From an uncultured Spirochaetaceae bacterium (GTDB lineage: Bacteria > Spirochaetota > Spirochaetia > SZUA-6 > Bin103): a stretch of 24,406 bases of DNA. Position 1 is the first letter of the stretch. Each line of letters starts with the position of its first letter. Of the stretch, positions 8,567 through 13,934 are shown piece after piece. The position numbers and the translations under genes were made by a program. The stretch spans positions 1 to 24,406 of the forward strand of contig CAJWOB010000005.1 in NCBI GenBank assembly GCA_913043885.1, in the 5' to 3' direction. The notes below the pieces were generated by a model. The model saw only the letters and a list, made by a program, of their open reading frames with translations, was not told the DNA's origin and ran no database searches.

Positions 8567-9157
8567 CTAGTTGAGTCGCACCCGAGCGCGCAGCGCCCGG
8601 CTCACCGTCAACCTGTCCGAGTACTCGAGATCGCTCCCCATCGGCAACCCGTGGGCCAACTGGGTGGCGGTGACACCGAGCTCACGGACCTGCGCAGAGA
8701 TCAGAGCTGCGGTTGCCTCCCCCTCCACCGTCGGATTGGTAGCGAGGATCACCTCCTTGATGCCGTCGGCACGGACCCGCTCCAACAGCGATCCGAGCCG
8801 AATGTCGTTGGGACCGATGCCGTCGATGGGAGAGAGCACGCCCATTAGCACGTGGTAGCGGCCGCGGAACTCACGGGTCGCCTCGATGGTCTCGACGTCC
8901 CACGACTGCTCCACCACGCACACTACCGACGGGTCTCGCGACGGGTCGGCACAGATCCCGCAGGTGTCGGTCTCCGCGTACATACCGCACTGCCGACAGG
9001 GACGCATCTTCTCGCGAACGGCAACGATATCGGCGGCGAGGGTACGGACGAAGGCGGGGTCTGCTCGCAGCAGATGATAGGCGACGCGTGAGGCGGACTT
9101 CCGACCGAGCCCCGGCAGCTTCGCCAGGCTGGCCACCACGCGCTCGAGGCTGGTCAC
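8567..9157 (-). CDS. recR: Recombination mediator RecR
   Basis: RecFOR-pathway protein of 196 aa that loads RecA at single-strand gaps with RecO and RecF (recF lies at 21614 in this window). The N-terminal helix-hairpin-helix is LPGLGRKSASRVAYHLL (14-30). A four-cysteine zinc motif follows (CRQCGMYAETDTCGIC), then a Toprim domain (VCVVEQSWDVETIE) and the C-terminal Walker-like segment GLPMGSDLEYSD with the typical end TVSRALRAR. The GTG start overlaps the ybaB stop by 4 bp (GTGA). It is the last gene of dnaX-ybaB-recR, a widely conserved order. Confidence 0.97.
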   Translation of the reverse strand: MTSLERVVASLAKLPGLGRKSASRVAYHLLRADPAFVRTLAADIVAVREKMRPCRQCGMYAETDTCGICADPSRDPSVVCVVEQSWDVETIEATREFRGRYHVLMGVLSPIDGIGPNDIRLGSLLERVRADGIKEVILATNPTVEGEATAALISAQVRELGVTATQLAHGLPMGSDLEYSDRLTVSRALRARVRLN

Positions 9158-9474
9158 AAACCGAGGATGCCGGGTGGCAGGGGCACGCCGCCGGTCAGCG
9201 AGCTGAACTGATCCCGCAGCTGCTCCTTGACTCGGGTAATGGCGTCGGACACCGCGGCGCGGGTCAAGTCCTCGAGGGTCTCACGGTCCTCGGCGCCCAC
9301 CACCTCCGGTGAGAAGTCGACCCGCAACACCTCGAGGTGACCGTTCATCTCTACCTTGACCATGTCGCCGCCTGCGGAGCCGGTGACGGTAACCGAGCGC
9401 AGCTTCTCCTGCATGTTGCCCATGTTCTGTTGCAGGCTCTGCAGCATCTTCATCAGGTCCATCGGATTAGCCAT
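9154..9474 (-). CDS. ybaB: YbaB/EbfC nucleoid-associated protein
   Basis: Small DNA-binding protein of 106 aa from the YbaB/EbfC family, a dimeric nucleoid-associated factor. The N-terminal helix is Met- and Gln-rich (MDLMKMLQSLQQNMGNMQEKL). It is followed by the conserved core GGDMVKVEMNGHLEVLRVDFSPEVV and the helix LEDLTRAAVSDAITRVKEQL, ending in a short Gly/Pro-rich tail (GVPLPPGILGL). The ATG lies 8 bp inside the end of dnaX, and the stop overlaps the recR GTG, so the three genes are translationally coupled. Confidence 0.95.
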   Translation of the reverse strand: MANPMDLMKMLQSLQQNMGNMQEKLRSVTVTGSAGGDMVKVEMNGHLEVLRVDFSPEVVGAEDRETLEDLTRAAVSDAITRVKEQLRDQFSSLTGGVPLPPGILGL

Positions 9475-11185
9475 CCGGTATCTCCTTCACCACCTCGCCC
9501 CGAAACACGCGGCGTACCCGGTCCACCGCTGAGTCTGCCTCGCTGGCGGCCGCCTGCTGCTCCTGCTCGGTGCTATAGGCGACGCGCACCGCAAGGGTGC
9601 GGCCGAACACCTTGGCCGCTGCGCGGGCGATCTCCGCCCGCTCCCCGACGACGTACTCGCCAGCGTAGCGGTCGGCGAAGGTAAGGGTCACCTCATCCCG
9701 CGCGGCCTGCAAGCTGCGAGCCTGGCCGAGCGATGCTGCCAGCGACAACAGCCGCTGCTCCCGCACCGCCTCGACCATCCTCACCAGCTCCTCCGCCCCC
9801 TCCGTGGCCCGGGCGGCCGGATCCACCGCCAGGTCCGCCGAGTCTCCCTCGCTGGACTCCATGCCGCCCGCGGCACCGCCGCCGGCAGCGGCTGTGGCGC
9901 GGTCGTCGGGCGCGTCAGCGCCAGCGTCGCGATCGGCCACCACCGCGAGCCCTTGGGCCTGGGCCACCGCCGGTGCCGGTACCGGCGGCGCGACACTGAC
10001 GCCACTCTCAGACAGCGAACGCCGGAGCGAATGGATCTCGCTGACCAGCTCCTCCGGCGTCATCAGTCCGCCCGCGCGAGCGACGCGGCTCAGCACCAAC
10101 TCGAGCTCGAGGCGCGGATTCACCGACAGCTTGAGGTTGCGATATAGCTCGAGCAGCAGCTCGGTGGCGGTCTCCAGTTGCTGTACGCTGAGGCGATCGA
10201 CCACTGAGCGATCGAACGATTCGACCGCATAGCCGAGGATGGACGCGCGGTCGATACCATGCTTCAGGAATAGCAGTGAGCGGACGTAGTCAGAAAGCGC
10301 CACCACGAACCGCTCCACCGATACGCCACGCGTGAGGGCGGCATCGGCGAGCTCGAGCAGGGCTGCCGAGTCGCCCGCGGCGAAGCCGGCGCCGATCAAG
10401 TTCAGGTCGTCGAGCGCGAGCGTGCCTACCTTGTCCCGGATCTCGCGGAGAGTGACCTGTCCCGCGGTTAGCGACACCACCTGATCGAAGGTGGTGTAGG
10501 CGTCGCGTAGCGACCCCTCGGCCTCCTTGGCAATCCAGGTCAGCGCCTCGCTATCGGCCGTGACGTCCTGTTCGCTGGCGACCGCGGTCAGCGCCTCCCG
10601 CAGCTCATCGATCGAGAACAGGCGAAAGGTGAATTGCTGACACCGCGAGCGGATGGTTGCCGGCACCTTATGAATCTCGGTGGTGGCGAAGATGAACACC
10701 ACATAAGGGGGTGGCTCCTCGATGGTCTTCAGCAGCGCATTGAAGGCGCTGTTGGAGAGCATGTGAACCTCGTCGATGATGTAGATCTTGAATCGTGCCG
10801 TGGCGGGCGGGAACAGCACCTCGTCGCGAATGGCGCGGACGTCATCCACGCCGGTGTTCGAGGCGCCATCGATCTCGATGACGTCCAGCAGCGCACCGCG
10901 CGCCAGCTCGGTGCACGGCCCGCAGGTGCCGCACGGGGTCGCCGTCGGCCCGTGCTCGCAGTTGAGCGAGCGCGCCAGCACCCGTGCCGCCGAGGTCTTG
11001 CCAACGCCCCGCGGCCCCGAGAACAGGTAGGCGTGGGCCCGCAGCTGGCCACCAGTCAGCGCATTGCGCAACGACGTGACGACGAACTCCTGACCGACCA
11101 TGTCGTCGAAGCTGGTCGGGCGCTTCGCGCTCGCCGTCACGCGGGCGCGCGAGACGCCAGTGTGATCATGCGCTGCCTCGCTCAC
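9467..11185 (-). CDS. dnaX: DNA polymerase III tau/gamma subunit
   Basis: Clamp-loader ATPase of 572 aa. Walker A is GPRGVGKT (57-64). The zinc cysteines are C76, C85, C88 and C91 (GTCGPC). Walker B is IIDEVHML (136-143), and the SRC arginine-finger motif is at 180-182. Domain III follows, then an Ala/Gly/Asp-rich linker (about 400-460) and a C-terminal tau-like domain. I chose GTG at 11185 because the frame upstream runs through the SRP RNA and a tRNA. A second GTG 15 codons on is possible; neither has a clear Shine-Dalgarno sequence. I saw no obvious A-rich slippery heptamer for a gamma frameshift product. It lies just downstream of the SRP RNA and overlaps ybaB by 8 bp. Confidence 0.95.
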   Translation of the reverse strand: MSEAAHDHTGVSRARVTASAKRPTSFDDMVGQEFVVTSLRNALTGGQLRAHAYLFSGPRGVGKTSAARVLARSLNCEHGPTATPCGTCGPCTELARGALLDVIEIDGASNTGVDDVRAIRDEVLFPPATARFKIYIIDEVHMLSNSAFNALLKTIEEPPPYVVFIFATTEIHKVPATIRSRCQQFTFRLFSIDELREALTAVASEQDVTADSEALTWIAKEAEGSLRDAYTTFDQVVSLTAGQVTLREIRDKVGTLALDDLNLIGAGFAAGDSAALLELADAALTRGVSVERFVVALSDYVRSLLFLKHGIDRASILGYAVESFDRSVVDRLSVQQLETATELLLELYRNLKLSVNPRLELELVLSRVARAGGLMTPEELVSEIHSLRRSLSESGVSVAPPVPAPAVAQAQGLAVVADRDAGADAPDDRATAAAGGGAAGGMESSEGDSADLAVDPAARATEGAEELVRMVEAVREQRLLSLAASLGQARSLQAARDEVTLTFADRYAGEYVVGERAEIARAAAKVFGRTLAVRVAYSTEQEQQAAASEADSAVDRVRRVFRGEVVKEIPDG

Positions 11186-11190
11186 GACTG

Positions 11191-11205
11191 AAAAAGCGCC
11201 CTCCT
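11191..11205 (-). terminator. Terminator fused to the SRP RNA closing helix
   Basis: On the minus strand the 3' half of the SRP RNA closing stem (CAGGAGGGC) is followed within a few bases by five T (11191-11195). The RNA's own long terminal helix plus this U run has the form of an intrinsic terminator. It would end most transcripts before dnaX, whose GTG is 6 bp further on. Confidence 0.55.
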
Positions 11206-11319
11206 GGTGACGCCGGGGGTGATGCGGCTCCCGAACGCACCGCCTACCGTTGCTACCTTCCGGTCCTGGCGGAGTTCGGCGGCTGCTCGTAGCGCAGTCC
11301 CGACGCCAGTCAGGAGGGC
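11197..11319 (-). ncRNA. ffs: Signal recognition particle RNA, small bacterial type
   Basis: 4.5S-type SRP RNA of about 120 nt. The apical domain contains the invariant Ffh-binding region: CCAGGACC, a GGAA tetraloop, then GGTAGCAAC. This matches the family consensus CAGG...CCGGAAGG..AGCA with its asymmetric and symmetric loops. The two ends pair over about 20 bp (GCCCTCCTG with CAGGAGGGC, continued by TGGCGTCGGG against CCCCCGGCGTCA with two wobbles). It forms the SRP with Ffh and targets nascent membrane proteins. It begins 17 nt after tRNA-Ser(GGA) with no room for its own promoter, so it is probably processed from the tRNA transcript. ffs next to dnaX is a common bacterial arrangement. Exact ends are estimated from the helix. 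Confidence 0.9.
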
Positions 11320-11336
11320 ACCGCCTGTGCCCGTAG

Positions 11337-11423
11337 CGGAGAGAGTGGGATTCGAACCCACGGTACCCGTTAGGGTACACACGCTTTCCAAGCGTGCACC
11401 TTCGGCCGCTCGGTCATCTCTCC
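11337..11423 (-). tRNA. tRNA-Ser(GGA)
   Basis: Acceptor stem GGAGAGA/TCTCTCC with discriminator G, a long variable arm typical of class II tRNA-Ser, and the T-loop GGTTCGAATCC. The anticodon stem-loop CACGC TTGGAAA GCGTG gives anticodon GGA, reading UCC and UCU. The 3' CCA is not encoded. It is the last tRNA before the SRP RNA. Confidence 0.96.
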
Positions 11424-11488
11424 GGAGCCCCGTGACCGCTGCCGGCCGTGGGGCGCTGAGTGGGCGCGGGCGCTTGCGCCGGCGCTTT

Positions 11489-11580
11489 TGGCGGAGAGAG
11501 TGGGATTCGAACCCACGGAACCACTTGCGTGGCTCAACGGATTTCGAGTCCGCCCGATTCGACCGCTCTCGCATCTCTCC
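11489..11580 (-). tRNA. tRNA-Ser(CGA)
   Basis: Acceptor stem GGAGAGA/TCTCTCC, long variable arm and standard T-loop. The anticodon stem-loop GCGGA CTCGAAA TCCGT gives anticodon CGA, reading UCG. After the discriminator G the genome reads CCA (11489-11491), so this is the only tRNA of the five that appears to encode its CCA end; chance cannot be excluded. Confidence 0.96.
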
Positions 11581-11766
11581 GTTCACGATCGTTGCGGCTC
11601 AGCCCCGCAACGGCGAGGGGCCACACCTGACCCCCAGCTGCTTGGCGCGGGAAGTGGCTGCCACCATCTGCCCGCTCACGGACGCACCTTACCGCCCACA
11701 CCGGCGGGCGGCGCCGACGAACTCGCAGCAGCGAGTCTCGGCCAAGCTCCGCCAGGCGGAGCAATG
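11581..11766. other. Inter-tRNA spacer with hairpins
   Basis: No gene is recognisable in these 186 bases. They contain two clean inverted repeats: ACTCGC/GCGAGT with a 4-base loop at 11721-11736, and GCTCCGCC/GGCGGAGC with a 1-base centre at 11746-11762, four bases beyond the tRNA-Arg 3' end. They could be RNase processing sites in the polycistronic tRNA precursor. Neither has a T run. Confidence 0.4.
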
Positions 11767-11840
11767 CATGCCCAAGAGGACTCGAACCTCTGACCTCTAG
11801 GTCCGCAACCTAGCGCTCTATCCAACTGAGCTATGGGCAC
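11767..11840 (-). tRNA. tRNA-Arg with anticodon GCG
   Basis: Cloverleaf of 74 nt: acceptor GTGCCCA/TGGGCAT (G1-U72 wobble), D-arm GCTCAGTTGGATAGAGC with A20 (an arginine identity base), anticodon stem-loop CTAGG TTGCGGA CCTAG, T-arm AGAGG TTCGAGT CCTCT, and discriminator G. The anticodon is GCG, so G34 replaces the A34 (read as inosine) of the usual bacterial tRNA-Arg(ACG). It should read CGC, and CGU by wobble. CCA is not encoded. It is the only non-serine tRNA in the cluster. Confidence 0.94.
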
Positions 11841-11869
11841 TCGATCGGCGGCGTGCCGCCGACCGCTTT

Positions 11870-11957
<88 letters not shown>

Positions 11958-12039
11958 GGATGTTCCCGTCCCGCCGGCGTCCGCTTGCGCCGAACGTCCG
12001 GCCCCCGGGCACTCGCTGCGACGGGATCAGCGGACGGTG

Positions 12040-12124
12040 CGGAGAGGGAGGGATTCGAACCCCCGGAACCTTGCGGCTCAACGGTTTTCAAGACCGCCTC
12101 CTTCGACCACTCGGACACCTCTCC
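12040..12124 (-). tRNA. tRNA-Ser(UGA)
   Basis: First tRNA of the transcript. Acceptor stem GGAGAGG/CCTCTCC with discriminator G, long variable arm and T-loop GGTTCGAATCC. The anticodon stem-loop GCGGT CTTGAAA ACCGT gives anticodon UGA, reading UCA and wobble partners. CCA is not encoded. It starts about 18 nt after the predicted transcription start of the promoter at 12149-12178. Confidence 0.96.
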
Positions 12125-12148
12125 GGGCGCGGCGACAGCTAGCACGCG

Positions 12149-12178
12149 ACTATAGGGCCGGCGCCGGGCCGGTGTCAA
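12149..12178 (-). promoter_or_regulatory. Sigma-70 promoter of the tRNA-SRP RNA cluster
   Basis: On the minus strand TTGACA (12173-12178), an 18-base all-GC spacer and TATAGT (12149-12154). The bases after the -10 are CGCG, a GC-rich discriminator of the kind found at stringently controlled stable-RNA promoters. It sits between the parB stop and tRNA-Ser(UGA), correctly placed for the tRNA array. The -10 hexamer is the same as at the glycoside hydrolase promoter. Confidence 0.75.
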
Positions 12179-12189
12179 TTTCGCGGCTA

Positions 12190-13107
12190 CTAGACGATCG
12201 CGTCGGACACTCGCTGCAAATCGGCAGGGGAGTAGTAGCTGATCTCGATCCTGCCGGCGGTGGAGGTTCCCTTGATCGCCACCTTCGTGCCGAGCCGATC
12301 CATGAGCGCCTGCTCCGCCTTGGCGAGGTGGGGATCCCGCTGGCGACTCGCCTTGCTCTTTGCCTGCGGCTGCCCGTTGCGTGCCGCGTCGCCGCCGTCG
12401 CTGTCGGCCTTGTCGCGCAGTAGCGACGCATAGGCCTCTGCCTCACGCACAGAGAAGCCCTCCAACTTCGCAAACAGTCGTTGGCGGTCTGCCGCCGAAG
12501 GCACGCTCAACAGCGCACGCGCGTGGCCGGCGCTGATCGCCCCCTCAGCAAGGGCGGCCTGCATGTCCAACGGCAGCCCCAGCAGGCGCAAGGTATTGGC
12601 GACGGTCGACGGGTGCTTGCCGACGCGGGTGGCCAACTGCTCCTGGGACATCCCCGAGAGCTCCAGCAGCCTGCGGAAGGCGGACGCCTCCTCGATCGGG
12701 GTTAGATCCTCACGCTGCAGATTCTCCACCAGGGCGAGAGTCAGACGGTCACCGGCGCTGGTGTTGCGCACCACCGCAGGAATCGAGCCCAGCCCAGCCC
12801 TGGACGCCGCGCGAAAGCGGCGCTCGCCGGCGATGATGCGGTAGCGCTTGCCGGCCCGTTCGACCACGATCGGTTGCAGGACACCGTGTTCGCCGATGGA
12901 GGCGGCGAGCTCCTCCAGGCTGGCGTCGCTGAACTGGGTGCGAGGCTGATCGTCGCTGGCATCTATCTCGCCGAGCGGGATCTCCGCCGTGGCGCCGCCT
13001 CCGCTGCTGCTCATGAGCGCGTCCAGGCCGCGCCCGAGCCCATGTTGGCCGCGACCGCGCTGCCTGGTACCGGCCCGCGGTGCGGCAGCCCGCTTCAGCT
13101 CAGACAT
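12190..13107 (-). CDS. parB: Chromosome partitioning protein ParB (Spo0J)
   Basis: CTP-dependent DNA clamp that loads at parS and spreads along the origin region, 305 aa. The N-terminus is Arg-rich, followed by HGLGRGLDALM (22-32), the ParA-stimulating box. Domain order is ParB/Srx CTP-binding (IPLGEI... to GERRFRAA, 94-101), NLQREDLTPIEEA (129-141), helix-turn-helix (SGMSQEQLATRVGKHPSTVA, 151-170) for parS recognition, and a C-terminal dimerisation domain (RIEISYYSPADLQRV). I chose the ATG at 13107, with GAGG about 9 bases upstream, over an in-frame start 14 codons earlier that has no family similarity. It overlaps the end of parA by 8 bp and is the last gene of gyrB-gyrA-parA-parB. Confidence 0.96.
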   Translation of the reverse strand: MSELKRAAAPRAGTRQRGRGQHGLGRGLDALMSSSGGGATAEIPLGEIDASDDQPRTQFSDASLEELAASIGEHGVLQPIVVERAGKRYRIIAGERRFRAASRAGLGSIPAVVRNTSAGDRLTLALVENLQREDLTPIEEASAFRRLLELSGMSQEQLATRVGKHPSTVANTLRLLGLPLDMQAALAEGAISAGHARALLSVPSAADRQRLFAKLEGFSVREAEAYASLLRDKADSDGGDAARNGQPQAKSKASRQRDPHLAKAEQALMDRLGTKVAIKGTSTAGRIEISYYSPADLQRVSDAIV

Positions 13108-13855
13108 GGTCGACGACCTCTTCCGCAAGCGCGTTGTAGCTGCGGGCACCCAGCGAGGCGGGGTCGTATAGCTGAATGGGCTGCGAGTAGGAGGGCGCCT
13201 CGCTGAGCCGCACGTTGCGGGGAATGATGGTGCGAAAGACCTTGTCGCGAAAGTAACCGGTCACCTCACTGACGATGTCCTGAGAGAGGCGGGTGCGGGT
13301 ATCGAACATGGTGAACAGAATGCCGCCCACGCGGAGCGTCGGGTTCACCGTGCTCTGCACGCGCTCGATCGTCTCCATCAGACGACTGAGGCCTTCCAGG
13401 GCGAAGTACTCGCACTGCAGCGGGATAATCACGTGGGAGGCGGCGGTCAGGCCGTTGAGCGTGAGGATGCCCAGCGACGGCGGGCAATCGATGAAGATGT
13501 AGTCGTAGTCGTCATCCAGGTCGAGCAGGGCGTCCTTGAGGAAGAAGTCGCGTCGCTCCTGCTCCACCAGCTCGATAGCGGCGCCGGCGAGGTTGATATT
13601 CGAGGGAATGATCGCCAGGCCGTCCACCGCCGTTTGCTGTACCGCGTCGACGGCGGCGCACTGGCCACTGATGACCTCGTAGATGCCGGGGAGATCCGCA
13701 TCGGCTCCCAGGCTGCTCCCGGAGTTCGCCTGCGGGTCGAAGTCGATCAGCAACACGCGCCGGTCGGCACCAGCCAGGGCGGCGCCCAGGTTGACCGCGG
13801 TGGTGGTCTTGCCCACCCCGCCCTTCTGATTCGCGAACACTATCCGCGCAGCCAT
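13100..13855 (-). CDS. parA: Chromosome partitioning ATPase ParA (Soj)
   Basis: Deviant-Walker ATPase of 251 aa that positions ParB-parS complexes and, in some bacteria, regulates DnaA. The P-loop KGGVGKTT (11-18) has the signature lysine K11. The Walker A' region is LLIDFDPQANS, Walker B is YIFIDCPPSLG, and the ending RNVRLSEAPSYSQPI is typical of Soj. The ATG at 13855 has a strong Shine-Dalgarno sequence (GGGAGGA, about 6 bases upstream); the open frame extends upstream without family similarity. A parS-like palindrome lies 40 bp upstream. It overlaps parB by 8 bp. Confidence 0.97.
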   Translation of the reverse strand: MAARIVFANQKGGVGKTTTAVNLGAALAGADRRVLLIDFDPQANSGSSLGADADLPGIYEVISGQCAAVDAVQQTAVDGLAIIPSNINLAGAAIELVEQERRDFFLKDALLDLDDDYDYIFIDCPPSLGILTLNGLTAASHVIIPLQCEYFALEGLSRLMETIERVQSTVNPTLRVGGILFTMFDTRTRLSQDIVSEVTGYFRDKVFRTIIPRNVRLSEAPSYSQPIQLYDPASLGARSYNALAEEVVDHV

Positions 13856-13894
13856 AGGCAATCCTCCCGACAGGACGCATGCGACGCTCCCCAA

Positions 13895-13910
13895 CTTTTC
13901 ACGTGAAAAC
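13895..13910. promoter_or_regulatory. parS-like ParB binding site
   Basis: Perfect 14-bp palindrome TTTTCACGTGAAAA at 13896-13909. The core TTTCACGTGAAA is identical to that of the bacterial parS consensus TGTTTCACGTGAAACA; the outer positions differ. It lies in the gyrA-parA gap, about 4.7 kb from the predicted oriC. Its position beside parAB supports a true parS that may also autoregulate parAB. Confidence 0.8.
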
Positions 13911-13934
13911 CCGCACTGCGAGCAATTCGCATGC

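Noticed and set aside
9467..11185. Programmed frameshift in dnaX for a gamma product
   Set aside because: No A-rich slippery heptamer with a following hairpin was seen.
11186..11380. N-terminal extension of dnaX upstream of GTG 11185
   Set aside because: The extra codons read through the SRP RNA and tRNA-Ser(GGA); the peptide GFESHSLR is a translated tRNA T-arm, not protein.
11471..11488. GC hairpin followed by TTTT on the plus strand
   Set aside because: It would terminate plus-strand transcription, but no plus-strand gene lies here; in the transcribed (minus) direction the T run is on the wrong side.
13108..13149. Upstream extension of parB
   Set aside because: It lies wholly within parA; the ATG at 13107 gives the expected N-terminus.
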